This document shows, one piece after another, positions 54,053-61,764 of a DNA stretch of 64,000 nucleotides. Where the stretch lies: positions 3,420,001 through 3,484,000 of the forward strand of contig NZ_CP061813.1 in NCBI RefSeq assembly GCF_014784055.1. The letters run 5' to 3'. Numbering within the stretch: the stretch's first letter is position 1; each line of letters starts with the position of its first letter. This stretch comes from Polaribacter haliotis. GTDB taxonomy: Bacteria > Bacteroidota > Bacteroidia > Flavobacteriales > Flavobacteriaceae. A program made the translations under genes and the position numbers. The notes under the pieces are model-generated. The model saw only the letters and a program-made list of their open reading frames with translations, did not search any database and was not told the origin of the DNA.

Positions 54053-55219
54053 ATGAATAGTATGTATTTTACTGAAGAACACGAAGCTTTTCGTGAAAGT
54101 TTTAAAGAATTTTTGAAAAAAGAAGTAGTGCCTCACATAGAAAAGTGGGAGAAAACTGGAACTATAGAACGTTTCATTTGGAAAAAGTTTGGAGAAATGG
54201 GGTACTTTGGTTTAAATACTCCAGAAGAATTTGGTGGAATGGGTTTAGACCTTTTTTACACAGTAATTTTTTTAGAAGAATTACAGAAAGTAAATTCTGG
54301 TGGATTTGCAGCTGCAATGTGGGCACATGAATATTTAGCAATGACACACCTAAATAAAGAAGGTGACGATTTTATAAAAAATAAATATTTAGTACCAAGT
54401 GTAGAAGGAGATATGATTGGTTGTTTGTGTATCACAGAGCCTTTTGGTGGGTCAGATGTTGCAGGAATGCGTTCAACAGCAATAAAGCAAGGAGATAAAT
54501 ACATTTTAAACGGTTCTAAAACATTTATTACAAACGGAATTTATTCAGACTATTTAATAGTTGCAGCAAAAACAGATCCTTCAGATAAATACAAAGGAAT
54601 TAGTATTTTTGTTTTAGATAGAGATACAAAAGGAGTTTCTGCAACCAAATTAAATAAATTAGGTTGGCGCGCTTCAGATACAGGAGAAATTGCTTTCGAT
54701 AATGTAGAAATTCCAGCTTCAAACTTAATGGGAGAAGAAGGTAAAGGCTTTCCTTATATTATGCAACATTTCGCTTTAGAGCGTTTAATTATGGGAATCA
54801 ATGCACATGCAAGAGCAGAATATGCAGTAGAATATGCAATTGGTTACATGCAAGAACGTGTTGCTTTTGGTAAATCTTTAGATAGGTTTCAAGTTTTAAG
54901 ACATAAAATTGCAGAAATGGCAAGTAGAGTAGATATGTGTAAAGAGTATAACTATTCAATTACAAAGCGTTTAAACGATGGTCAATATGTTGTAAAAGAA
55001 GCGAGTATGTCAAAGATGCTGTCAACAAAAATGGCAGACGAAGTAATTTACGACGCATTACAATTATTGGGTGGTTATGGATATATGGAAGATTATCCAA
55101 TGGCACGTTTATTTAGAGATAGTAGATTAGGGCCAATTGGTGGAGGAACTTCGGAAATCTTAAAAGAGATTATCGCTAAAATGGTAATCGACAATAAAGA
55201 GTACAAGCCTGCAACATAA
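54053..55219 (+). CDS. Acyl-CoA dehydrogenase, LCAD-like
   Basis: The 388-residue FAD enzyme introduces a double bond into acyl-CoA. Motifs: GCLCITEPFGGSDVAGM (FAD/substrate), FITNGIYSDYLIVAAKTD, and QLLGGYGYMEDYPMARLFRD. The usual catalytic Glu of the C-terminal IYEGT motif is absent (IGGGTSEILKEI); E243 (in FALERLIMG) is in the position used by long-chain and isovaleryl-type enzymes, so it is probably active. A second start at 54062 (MYFTEEH) would remove three residues. Last gene of the plus-strand group before an intergenic gap of about 400 bp. Confidence 0.93.
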   Translation: MNSMYFTEEHEAFRESFKEFLKKEVVPHIEKWEKTGTIERFIWKKFGEMGYFGLNTPEEFGGMGLDLFYTVIFLEELQKVNSGGFAAAMWAHEYLAMTHLNKEGDDFIKNKYLVPSVEGDMIGCLCITEPFGGSDVAGMRSTAIKQGDKYILNGSKTFITNGIYSDYLIVAAKTDPSDKYKGISIFVLDRDTKGVSATKLNKLGWRASDTGEIAFDNVEIPASNLMGEEGKGFPYIMQHFALERLIMGINAHARAEYAVEYAIGYMQERVAFGKSLDRFQVLRHKIAEMASRVDMCKEYNYSITKRLNDGQYVVKEASMSKMLSTKMADEVIYDALQLLGGYGYMEDYPMARLFRDSRLGPIGGGTSEILKEIIAKMVIDNKEYKPAT

Positions 55220-55229
55220 TTTATAAATG

Positions 55230-55295
55230 AGGGAGTATGCTCCCTTGCTTTATTTCTAAAATATCCTGCAAGATTTTAAAATTTTGCAGGATATT
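55230..55295 (+). terminator. Two hairpins after the acyl-CoA dehydrogenase gene
   Basis: The first hairpin is AGGGAG/CTCCCT (55230-55245). The second has 12-bp arms AATATCCTGCAA (55260-55271) and TTGCAGGATATT (55284-55295), followed by TGTATTTT. The second is the likely terminator. Confidence 0.7.
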
Positions 55296-55328
55296 GTATT
55301 TTATCATAAAAACAAATAACAGGTCCTA

Positions 55329-55395
55329 ATCTTAAGACTGAAAACTGCGACTAAACATTGTGGCTGCCAACTGCCAACTAAAAAAAACTGTAAAC
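55329..55395. repeat. Simple-sequence tract (ACTGAAAACTG / CTGCCAACTGCCAACT)
   Basis: The 404-bp gap 55220-55623 holds no gene. This part carries low-complexity copies of ACTGAAAACTG and GCCAACT in tandem, of the kind seen at 27791-27838 and 15291-15360. The rest of the gap holds the two hairpins, repeat copy 3 and the rpsU promoter. Confidence 0.6.
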
Positions 55396-55401
55396 TCTTT
55401 T

Positions 55402-55485
55402 GGGCGTTCCCTAAAGGTCGAGCTTTTCGCTACAATCTTTTGCCTTAAAAAAGGCAAAAGGATTTCCACTACAATCCCTAACGCA
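55402..55485 (-). repeat. Dispersed intergenic repeat, copy 3 (GGGCGTT ... GCGTTAGGG)
   Basis: Read on the minus strand it starts GCGTTAGGGATTGTAGTGG and ends AGGGAACGCCC, the same ends as copy 1. Its centre is a perfect 10-bp hairpin (CTTTTGCCTT at 55437-55446 with its complement at 55451-55460) and inverted ACAATC/GATTGT arms. It lies upstream of rpsU. Confidence 0.7.
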
Positions 55486-55519
55486 AATTCAGGGTGTAAA
55501 AATAATTTAGATTTTAGAA

Positions 55520-55549
55520 TTGTCAATTCATAATTTGTAATTACATTTG
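55520..55549 (+). promoter_or_regulatory. rpsU promoter (TTG - 19 bp - TACATTTG)
   Basis: TTG (55520-55522), a 19-bp spacer and TACATTTG (55542-55549) match the Bacteroidota consensus exactly. It would start an mRNA with a leader of roughly 65-70 nt before the rpsU ATG. Confidence 0.8.
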
Positions 55550-55609
55550 CAGTCCAAAAAATAAACCAAATAGTTTAAATACTATTCAAAATATAAAGAT
55601 ACTATGAAG

Positions 55610-55616
55610 GGAGGTG
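55610..55616 (+). promoter_or_regulatory. Perfect Shine-Dalgarno sequence of rpsU (GGAGGTG)
   Basis: GGAGGTG is fully complementary to CACCUCC at the 3' end of 16S rRNA and stands 7 nt before the ATG at 55624. Comparable sites are missing before the other genes of this window, as expected for Bacteroidota. Confidence 0.9.
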
Positions 55617-55623
55617 CCAACTT

Positions 55624-55821
55624 ATGTTAATTATACCTATTAAAGAAGGAGAAAACATCGATAGAGCTTTAAAGCGTTATAAGAGAAAATTCGATCGTAC
55701 AAAAACGATGAAGAACTTGCGTGCTAGAAAGAACTTTACAAAACCTTCAGTAGCAAATAGAGCTCAAAGAATAAAAGCTTCTTACGTTCAAAGATTAAGA
55801 ACACAAGAAGAAGTAGGTTAA
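55624..55821 (+). CDS. rpsU: 30S ribosomal protein bS21
   Basis: The 65-residue basic protein matches bS21: IIPIKEGENIDRALKRYKRK at the N-terminus and an Arg/Lys-rich end (KASYVQRLRTQEE). It sits beside the anti-Shine-Dalgarno end of 16S rRNA. In Flavobacterium johnsoniae bS21 helps hide that rRNA sequence, and rpsU is one of the rare genes with a strong Shine-Dalgarno, giving autoregulation; this copy has the same perfect site. It has its own promoter and is followed by a strong terminator-like palindrome. Confidence 0.96.
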   Translation: MLIIPIKEGENIDRALKRYKRKFDRTKTMKNLRARKNFTKPSVANRAQRIKASYVQRLRTQEEVG

Positions 55822-55926
55822 TTAAACTCCTTTTTGAAAAATCTAAAAGATTTTCTCAAAATTGTAAGTTCAATTAATTCCGCTTAAAAGTAGACTCTTT
55901 TATAAGAGAATTTACTTTAAAACAAT

Positions 55927-55960
55927 AAAACTCGTAACATATTAATATGTTACGAGTTTT
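55927..55960 (+). terminator. 34-nt perfect palindrome, terminator of rpsU
   Basis: Two 17-bp arms (55927-55943 and 55944-55960; AAAACTCGTAACATATT and its complement) without a loop base, with T-rich ends (TTTTTTT into 55963). It is a strong rho-independent terminator between rpsU and xerC. Confidence 0.85.
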
Positions 55961-55977
55961 TTTATACCTTATTTTAC

Positions 55978-55985
55978 TAACTTTG
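55978..55985 (+). promoter_or_regulatory. Candidate -7 box (TAACTTTG) for xerC-hpf
   Basis: TAACTTTG fits TAnnTTTG and lies 39 bp before the xerC start. The region 19 bp upstream overlaps the palindrome and has no clear TTG. Confidence 0.45.
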
Positions 55986-56024
55986 AGTTTAAAATAAATA
56001 AATTCAAATCCAGAAAATTAAATT

Positions 56025-56921
56025 TTGAACACCCCTGTAGAATCTTTCTTGGAATACCTTTCACTAGAAAAGCAATACTCTAAACACACAGTTACTGCGT
56101 ATAAAACAGATTTGTTGTCTTTCAAAGATTTTTGTGAAACGGAATATGATATAGAAAACCTACTAGAGGTGCATTATCCAATTGTAAGAAGTTGGGTAGT
56201 TTATTTAATTAATTTAGGGATTTCTAATAGAAGTGTTAATAGAAAAGGAACATCCTTAAAATCATTTTATAAATACCTTCAAAAAACAGAACAGATAGAT
56301 AATAATCCCTTGGCAAAATTTAGAGCTTTAAAAGTTGAGAAAAAGGTACAAGTTCCATTTTCACAAAGAGAAGTAAACGATGTAATTAATTCAATTAGTT
56401 TAAAAGAAGATTTTATTTCGGTTAGAAATAAACTAATTATAGAGTTTTTCTATTCTATGGGTTTAAGAAGAATAGAGTTAATAAATATAAAAGAATCCGA
56501 TTTAAACTTATCCGAAAATACTGTAAAAATATTAGGAAAAAGAAAAAAAGAACGTTTTGCTCCAATATTAGAATCTGTTTTGGAAACTTTAAGAAAATAT
56601 TTAATATTAAAAAAGCAATACACAATTTTAGAAGACGTTTTGTTTATAACTGAGAAAGGAAATAAAATTTATGAAACACTTGTTTACAGAATTATAAATT
56701 CTTACTTTAGTCAAGTCTCTTCGAAGGTGAAAAAGAGTCCTCATATACTAAGGCATTCTTTTGCAACACATCTTTTAAATGAAGGAGCAGATTTAAATTC
56801 AGTTAAGGAATTGCTAGGGCATTCATCCTTGGCTTCAACTCAAGTCTATACACACAATAGTCTTGATGCAATTAAAAAAGTGTATAACCAAGCTCACCCT
56901 AGGAGCAAACAAAAAGAATAA
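56025..56921 (+). CDS. xerC: Tyrosine recombinase (XerC/D type)
   Basis: The 298-residue protein resolves chromosome dimers at dif with FtsK. The N-terminal SAM-like domain is residues 1-95 and the catalytic domain about 105-295; the active-site residues are R148 (GLRRIEL), K172 (GKRKKER), H240 and R243 (HILRHSFATHLL), H266 (LGHSSLASTQ) and Y275. It starts with TTG (56025), which gives the usual N-terminus (MNTPVESFLEYLSLEKQYSK). No attachment site or mobile gene lies near, so it is a housekeeping recombinase. hpf follows 3 bp after its stop. XerC and XerD cannot be told apart by eye. Confidence 0.9.
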   Translation: MNTPVESFLEYLSLEKQYSKHTVTAYKTDLLSFKDFCETEYDIENLLEVHYPIVRSWVVYLINLGISNRSVNRKGTSLKSFYKYLQKTEQIDNNPLAKFRALKVEKKVQVPFSQREVNDVINSISLKEDFISVRNKLIIEFFYSMGLRRIELINIKESDLNLSENTVKILGKRKKERFAPILESVLETLRKYLILKKQYTILEDVLFITEKGNKIYETLVYRIINSYFSQVSSKVKKSPHILRHSFATHLLNEGADLNSVKELLGHSSLASTQVYTHNSLDAIKKVYNQAHPRSKQKE

Positions 56922-56924
56922 TTT

Positions 56925-57233
56925 ATGAAAGTATTCACACAATCAGTTAATTTCAATGCAGACAACGAGCTAATTAAGTTTGTAGAAAAGAAAGTAGAAG
57001 CTTTAGTTAAATTTCATGACAAGATAGTCGATGCAGAAGTTTTTTTAAAAGTTCAGAATACTAGTGACAAAGAAAATAAAATAACAGAAGTTAAAATTAA
57101 TATTCCTGGAAGCGAATTAATAGTAAAAAGAGAAACAAAAACCTTTGAGGAAGGTGTTAATTCAGCTGTAGATAATTTAAAGAGACAATTAAAAAGATCT
57201 AAAGAAAAGCACAGAGATTCATTAATTTCATAA
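56925..57233 (+). CDS. hpf: Ribosome hibernation-promoting factor (short HPF/RaiA family)
   Basis: The 102-residue protein matches the short HPF/YfiA fold: FTQSVNFNADNELIKFVEKK at the start, the basic helix NAVDNLKRQLKRS-like region (SAVDNLKRQLKRSKEKH) at the end. It binds the 30S decoding centre in stationary phase and shuts down translation. Three bases separate it from xerC. It is followed by the tRNA-tuf transcript with its own promoter. Confidence 0.92.
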   Translation: MKVFTQSVNFNADNELIKFVEKKVEALVKFHDKIVDAEVFLKVQNTSDKENKITEVKINIPGSELIVKRETKTFEEGVNSAVDNLKRQLKRSKEKHRDSLIS

Positions 57234-57292
57234 AAAGACAAAAAAAAGTAAAAAAATAATTATAAAAAGTTTTAGAATATAAAAAAACTTTA

Positions 57293-57300
57293 TACATTTG
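57293..57300 (+). promoter_or_regulatory. -7 box (TACATTTG) of the tRNA-tuf operon
   Basis: TACATTTG is a perfect TAnnTTTG match 40 bp before tRNA-Thr. A -33 half around 57270 (TTTTAG) is weak. It would transcribe the four tRNAs and tuf. Confidence 0.65.
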
Positions 57301-57340
57301 CAATCCGTTAGAAATAGCGGGTTGTTTTTTTATAACAAAA

Positions 57341-57414
57341 GCCGATGTAGCTCAGCTGGCTAGAGCAGCTGATTTGTAATCAGCAGGTCGTGGGTTCGAG
57401 TCCCTCCATCGGCT
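57341..57414 (+). tRNA. tRNA-Thr (anticodon TGT)
   Basis: The acceptor stem GCCGATG pairs with CATCGGC (57407-57413); the D stem contains GCTC and the T loop GGTTCGAGTCC. The anticodon loop is TTTGTAA (anticodon TGT) on a CTGAT/ATCAG stem. CCA is not encoded. Confidence 0.97.
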
Positions 57415-57479
57415 CAAAAACTTAAAGTTTTTGAAAATTAAAAGAAAAACAGTTAAGTTCATTAAAATAGTAAATTAAA

Positions 57480-57561
57480 GGGGAGATACTCAAGCGGCCA
57501 ACGAGGACGGACTGTAACTCCGTTGACTACGTCTTCGCAGGTTCGAATCCTGCTCTCCCCA
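57480..57561 (+). tRNA. tRNA-Tyr (anticodon GTA)
   Basis: The acceptor stem GGGGAGA pairs with TCTCCCC (57554-57560); the anticodon loop is CTGTAAC (GTA) on a CGGA/TCCG stem. The long variable arm typical of bacterial tRNA-Tyr is present, giving 82 nt. No CCA is encoded. Confidence 0.96.
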
Positions 57562-57574
57562 CAATTTACATAAT

Positions 57575-57647
57575 GCGAAAGTAGCTCAGTTGGTAGAGCG
57601 TCAGCCTTCCAAGCTGAATGTCGCCGGTTCGAACCCGGTCTTTCGCT
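57575..57647 (+). tRNA. tRNA-Gly (anticodon TCC)
   Basis: The acceptor stem GCGAAAG pairs with CTTTCGC (57640-57646); the anticodon loop is CTTCCAA (TCC) on TCAGC/GCTGA. No CCA is encoded. Confidence 0.97.
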
Positions 57648-57664
57648 CAAATTAAATCAACAAA

Positions 57665-57737
57665 GCCGGTGTAGCTCAGTTGGTAGAGCGCATCCTTGGT
57701 AGGGATGAGGTCATGGGTTCAAGTCCCATCATTGGCT
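57665..57737 (+). tRNA. tRNA-Thr (anticodon GGT)
   Basis: The acceptor stem GCCGGTG pairs with CATTGGC (57730-57736) through two G-U wobbles. The anticodon loop is TTGGTAG (GGT) on CATCC/GGATG. No CCA is encoded. It is 60 bp before tuf. Confidence 0.95.
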
Positions 57738-57797
57738 CATTTAATACGTATTATTAGACACTAAATATATTTAAACTAAGAATTAAAATTAATAATT

Positions 57798-58985
57798 ATG
57801 GCAAAAGGAACTTTTGACCGTTCGAAACCACACTTAAACATTGGTACTATCGGACACGTAGATCACGGTAAAACAACTTTAACTGCGGCTATTACTAAAG
57901 TATTAGCTGATGCAGGATTCTCTGAAGCTAGATCTTTTGATCAGATTGATAATGCTCCAGAAGAAAAAGAAAGAGGTATTACAATTAATACTTCGCATGT
58001 AGAATATCAGACGGCTAATCGTCACTATGCACACGTAGACTGTCCAGGTCACGCGGATTATGTGAAGAACATGGTAACTGGTGCTGCTCAAATGGATGGA
58101 GCTATTTTAGTGGTTGCGGCTACGGATGGTCCTATGCCACAAACAAGAGAGCATATCTTATTAGGTCGTCAAGTAGGAATTCCTCGTATCGTTGTTTTCT
58201 TAAACAAAGTTGATATGGTTGATGATGAAGAGCTTTTAGAATTAGTAGACATGGAAGTTAGAGAATTATTATCTTTCTATGAGTACGATGGAGATAATGG
58301 TCCTGTTGTTTCAGGTTCTGCTTTAGGAGCTTTAAATGGTGAGCAAAAATGGGTTGATACTGTGTTAGAATTAATGGCGCAAGTTGATGAGTGGATTGAA
58401 GAGCCTTTAAGAGAAGTTGATAAAGATTTCTTAATGCCTGTTGAAGATGTATTTTCAATTACAGGTCGTGGTACAGTAGCAACTGGACGTATCGAAACTG
58501 GAATTGCAAACACTGGAGATGTTGTTGATATCATTGGTATGGGTGCAGAGAAAATGACATCTACAATTACTGGTATTGAAATGTTTCGTCAAATCTTAGA
58601 TAGAGGTGAGGCAGGAGATAATGCAGGTATCTTATTAAGAGGTATAGCAAAAGAAGATATTAAAAGAGGTATGGTAATCTGTAAGCCAGGTTCTGTAACT
58701 CCTCACGCTAAATTTAAGGCAGAGGTGTATGTTCTTAAAAAAGAAGAAGGTGGTCGTCACACTCCATTCCATAACAACTATCGTCCACAGTTCTATGTAA
58801 GAACTACAGATGTTACTGGTACTATTAATTTACCTTCAGGAGTTGAAATGGTAATGCCAGGAGATAACTTAACAATTACAGTTGATTTGATTCAGCCAAT
58901 CGCATTAAACGTAGGTTTACGTTTTGCAATCCGTGAGGGTGGTAGAACAGTTGGTGCAGGTCAGGTAACTGAATTATTAGACTAA
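57798..58985 (+). CDS. tuf: Elongation factor Tu
   Basis: The 395-residue GTPase brings aminoacyl-tRNA to the ribosome. The P-loop [17 protein letters not shown] spans residues about 17-33, followed by [12 protein letters not shown] and [17 protein letters not shown]; domains 2 and 3 end in GQVTELLD. The length and sequence are typical. It lies 60 bp after the fourth tRNA and is followed by an attenuator-like hairpin, then tRNA-Trp. Confidence 0.99.
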   Translation: MAKGTFDRSKPHLNIGTIGHVDHGKTTLTAAITKVLADAGFSEARSFDQIDNAPEEKERGITINTSHVEYQTANRHYAHVDCPGHADYVKNMVTGAAQMDGAILVVAATDGPMPQTREHILLGRQVGIPRIVVFLNKVDMVDDEELLELVDMEVRELLSFYEYDGDNGPVVSGSALGALNGEQKWVDTVLELMAQVDEWIEEPLREVDKDFLMPVEDVFSITGRGTVATGRIETGIANTGDVVDIIGMGAEKMTSTITGIEMFRQILDRGEAGDNAGILLRGIAKEDIKRGMVICKPGSVTPHAKFKAEVYVLKKEEGGRHTPFHNNYRPQFYVRTTDVTGTINLPSGVEMVMPGDNLTITVDLIQPIALNVGLRFAIREGGRTVGAGQVTELLD

Positions 58986-59017
58986 TATTTTTATTAGTTT
59001 ATTAGTTGATAAATATA

Positions 59018-59048
59018 AAAGGTATTCCGTTTTTAACGGAATACCTTT
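59018..59048 (+). terminator. Terminator or attenuator after tuf
   Basis: AAAGGTATTCCGTT (59018-59031) pairs with AACGGAATACCTTT (59035-59048) around a TTT loop. No long T-run follows, so read-through into tRNA-Trp and secE is likely. Confidence 0.65.
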
Positions 59049-59064
59049 ATCAATGAAATAACAA

Positions 59065-59136
59065 ACGGGCGTAGTTCAGCGGTAGAGCACTGGTCTCCAA
59101 AACCAGCTGTCGGGAGTTCGAATCTCTCCGCCCGTG
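59065..59136 (+). tRNA. tRNA-Trp (anticodon CCA)
   Basis: The acceptor stem ACGGGCG pairs with CGCCCGT (59129-59135); the anticodon loop is CTCCAAA (CCA) on CTGGT/ACCAG. The tRNA is 72 nt and its 3' CCA is not encoded. It sits between tuf and secE, as in many bacteria. Confidence 0.97.
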
Positions 59137-59210
59137 CAATTAAAATACGAGAAAAGGAATTTATTTTTAGTAAAGTAAATTTCCGATTCACGACAAATAA
59201 AAAACGTAAG

Positions 59211-59399
59211 ATGAACTTTATACAATATATCAAAGATTCTTTTGATGAATTAAATAACCACATGACGTGGATTTCTAAAGAAGAAGCTCAAAAAACAACT
59301 GTAACTGTAGCTGTATTTACAATTTTGTTTGCATTAGCAGTTGCTGGTATAGATTATGTTTTTCAAACAGGATTAGATAATTATTTCAAATTATTTTAA
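59211..59399 (+). CDS. secE: Preprotein translocase subunit SecE
   Basis: The 62-residue single-helix subunit of the Sec channel has the conserved amphipathic part (IQYIKDSFDELNNHMTWISK, residues about 4-23) and one membrane helix (VTVAVFTILFALAVAGIDYV, about 32-51). It is encoded 11 bp before nusG, the universal secE-nusG pair. Confidence 0.95.
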   Translation: MNFIQYIKDSFDELNNHMTWISKEEAQKTTVTVAVFTILFALAVAGIDYVFQTGLDNYFKLF

Positions 59400-59410
59400 T
59401 AAAATAAATT

Positions 59411-59959
59411 ATGGCTGATTCAGTGATGAAATGGTATGTTGTAAGAGCCATTGGAGGACAAGAGAATAAAGTAAAAGCTTATATAGAAACAGAAATTTCT
59501 AGAGTTGGTTTGTCTGATTATGTTAGTCAGGTTATAGTTCCAACAGAAAAAGTTGTTCAAATAAGAAATGGAAAAAAAGTAAACAGAGAAAGAGTTTATT
59601 TTCCAGGATATATTATGGTTGAGGCAAATCTTTCAGGAGAGGTTCCTCACGTAATAAAAGCAATTACAGGAGTTATCGGTTTTTTAGGTGAAACTAAAGG
59701 AGGTGAACCCGTTCCTATGCGTAAATCGGAAGTGAATAGAATGTTAGGTAAAGTTGATGAACTTTCAGTTCAAGACGAAAACGTAGCAATTCCTTTTAAC
59801 ATAGGAGAAACAGTAAAAGTTGTAGATGGTCCTTTTAACGGATTTGATGGAACGATTGAAAAAGTGAATGAAGAAAAGCGTAAGCTTGAGGTAATGGTTA
59901 AGATATTCGGAAGAAAAACTCCATTAGAATTAAGCTACATGCAAGTAGAAAAAATATAA
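59411..59959 (+). CDS. nusG: Transcription termination/antitermination factor NusG
   Basis: The 182-residue protein has the NGN domain (KWYVVRAIGGQENKVKAYIE, residues about 7-26; VYFPGYIMVEANLSGEV; VIGFLGETKGGEPVPM) and a C-terminal KOW domain (FNIGETVKVVDGPFNGFDG). It links RNA polymerase to Rho or the ribosome. The ribosomal protein genes follow 75 bp later. Confidence 0.97.
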   Translation: MADSVMKWYVVRAIGGQENKVKAYIETEISRVGLSDYVSQVIVPTEKVVQIRNGKKVNRERVYFPGYIMVEANLSGEVPHVIKAITGVIGFLGETKGGEPVPMRKSEVNRMLGKVDELSVQDENVAIPFNIGETVKVVDGPFNGFDGTIEKVNEEKRKLEVMVKIFGRKTPLELSYMQVEKI

Positions 59960-59984
59960 TTGTTACACAAGTATATATAATACC

Positions 59985-60018
59985 GATTTGTTTTGATGCT
60001 TCCAAATTAAAACAAATC
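59985..60018 (+). promoter_or_regulatory. Hairpin in the nusG-rplK spacer
   Basis: GATTTGTTTT (59985-59994) pairs with AAAACAAATC (60009-60018), 16 bp before the rplK start. It could be a processing or attenuation site; no T-run follows. Confidence 0.45.
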
Positions 60019-60034
60019 ATTAAACATTTTTAAA

Positions 60035-60472
60035 ATGGCAAAAGAAGTTAGTAAAGTAGTTAAGTTACAAGTAAGGGGAGGCGCAGCGAATCCATCGCCG
60101 CCGGTTGGACCCGCTTTAGGAGCTGCTGGTGTTAACATTATGGAGTTCTGTAAGCAGTTTAATGCGAGATCGCAAGACAAACAAGGTAAAGTTTTACCTG
60201 TTGTTATAACTGTTTATAAAGACAAATCTTTCGATTTCGTCGTAAAAACTCCTCCTGCAGCAGTTCAGTTACTAGAAGCGGCCAAAATTAAAAAAGGTTC
60301 AGGAGAACCAAACAGGAAAAAAGTAGCATCAGTTACTTGGGATCAAATTAAAGTAATTGCAGAAGACAAAATGGTAGATTTAAATGCCTTTGAAATTACT
60401 TCAGCAATGCGAATGATTGCAGGTACAGCACGTTCTATGGGATTAACAGTAAAAGGTAATGCACCAGCATAA
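60035..60472 (+). CDS. rplK: 50S ribosomal protein uL11
   Basis: The 145-residue protein matches uL11: [20 protein letters not shown] (residues about 10-29), [20 protein letters not shown] and [14 protein letters not shown]. It forms the base of the stalk with L7/L12 and rRNA. It is 20 bp before rplA. Confidence 0.98.
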   Translation: MAKEVSKVVKLQVRGGAANPSPPVGPALGAAGVNIMEFCKQFNARSQDKQGKVLPVVITVYKDKSFDFVVKTPPAAVQLLEAAKIKKGSGEPNRKKVASVTWDQIKVIAEDKMVDLNAFEITSAMRMIAGTARSMGLTVKGNAPA

Positions 60473-60492
60473 ATTTTATAAAAAGTAGTAAA

Positions 60493-61182
60493 ATGGCAAA
60501 ATTAACAAAAAAGCAAAAAGTAGCTTACGCAAAAGTAGATAGCTCTATATCTTACGATTTAGCAGCAGCTTCAGCGCTAGTCAAAGACATTACTAATGTA
60601 AAGTTTGATGCATCAGTAGATTTAGCAATACGTTTAGGAGTAGATCCACGTAAAGCTAATCAAATGGTTCGTGGTGTTGTAACATTACCTCACGGAACTG
60701 GTAAAGATGTAAAAGTTTTAGCATTAGTAACTCCAGATAAAGAAGCAGAAGCTACAGCAGCAGGTGCAGATTATGTTGGGTTAGATGAATACCTTCAAAA
60801 AATTAAAGGAGGTTGGACAGATGTAGATGTAATTATCACAATGCCTAGTGTAATGGGTAAATTAGGTCCTTTAGGAAGAGTTTTAGGTCCAAGAGGTTTA
60901 ATGCCAAACCCAAAAACAGGTACAGTAACAATGGATGTTGCAAAAGCTGTTCAAGATGTAAAAGCTGGTAAGATCGACTTTAAAGTTGATAAAACTGGAA
61001 TTGTACATGCAGCAATCGGGAAAGTATCGTTTGATGCTAAGAAGATTGAAGAAAATGCAAACGAGTTAATACAAACAATTATTAAATTGAAACCTACAAC
61101 TGCAAAAGGAACGTATGTAAAAAGCGTTTTTATGTCTAGTACCATGAGTCCTAGTATTGCTGTTGAAGTAAAAACTGTTTAA
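60493..61182 (+). CDS. rplA: 50S ribosomal protein uL1
   Basis: The 229-residue protein matches uL1: [39 protein letters not shown] and [19 protein letters not shown]. In other bacteria uL1 represses its own rplK-rplA mRNA; the hairpin before rplK is a place to look for this. Confidence 0.98.
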   Translation: MAKLTKKQKVAYAKVDSSISYDLAAASALVKDITNVKFDASVDLAIRLGVDPRKANQMVRGVVTLPHGTGKDVKVLALVTPDKEAEATAAGADYVGLDEYLQKIKGGWTDVDVIITMPSVMGKLGPLGRVLGPRGLMPNPKTGTVTMDVAKAVQDVKAGKIDFKVDKTGIVHAAIGKVSFDAKKIEENANELIQTIIKLKPTTAKGTYVKSVFMSSTMSPSIAVEVKTV

Positions 61183-61201
61183 TACGTTAAAACTTATAAT
61201 T

Positions 61202-61717
61202 ATGACTAGAGAAGAGAAATCACAAGTAATACAAGATTTAACAGCAGTATTAGCAGACACTAACACGTTATATTTAGCAGATATATCTGGACTAAATGCA
61301 CAGACTACCTCAAATTTACGTAGAGCGTGTTTTAAAGCAGGTGTTCAGTTATCAGTTGTTAAAAACACATTACTTGCGAAAGCAATGGAAGCATCAGACA
61401 AAGATTTTGGTGAACTTCCAACAACATTAAAAGGTAATACTTCAATGATGATTTCTGAAGCAGCTAATGCTCCAGCAAAATTAATCAAAGAATTCAGAAA
61501 GAAATCTAAAAAGCCCTTATTAAAAGGAGCTTTTGCAGAAGAATCTGTATATATTGGAGATGAACAATTAGATGCTTTAGTAGACATTAAGTCTAGAGAA
61601 GAATTAATTGGAGAAATCATTGGATTATTACAATCACCAGCTAAGAATGTTATTTCAGCATTACAATCAGGTGGTCAAACACTTTCAGGTATTATCAAAA
61701 CATTATCTGAAAAATAA
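61202..61717 (+). CDS. rplJ: 50S ribosomal protein uL10
   Basis: The 171-residue protein matches uL10: TREEKSQVIQDLTAVLADTN at the start, RRACFKAGVQLSVVKNTLLA, and the C-terminal helices that bind L7/L12 dimers (VISALQSGGQTLSGIIKTLS). It is 47 bp before rplL. Confidence 0.97.
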   Translation: MTREEKSQVIQDLTAVLADTNTLYLADISGLNAQTTSNLRRACFKAGVQLSVVKNTLLAKAMEASDKDFGELPTTLKGNTSMMISEAANAPAKLIKEFRKKSKKPLLKGAFAEESVYIGDEQLDALVDIKSREELIGEIIGLLQSPAKNVISALQSGGQTLSGIIKTLSEK

Positions 61718-61764
61718 TTACGCGCACAAATAAACTAAAATAAACAAAATTTAAAACAATTAAA

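Noticed and set aside
56025..56921. The tyrosine recombinase as an integrase of a genomic island
   Set aside because: It sits between rpsU and hpf with no att repeat, tRNA disruption or mobile gene, and has the length and motifs of housekeeping XerC/D.
57462..57650. Open frame on the minus strand over the tRNA cluster
   Set aside because: It is the antisense of tRNA-Tyr and tRNA-Gly; the Arg-rich product is a known artefact of tRNA strands.
59033..59263. Minus-strand open frame crossing tRNA-Trp and the start of secE
   Set aside because: The internal part is the antisense of tRNA-Trp; no start region or conserved motif.
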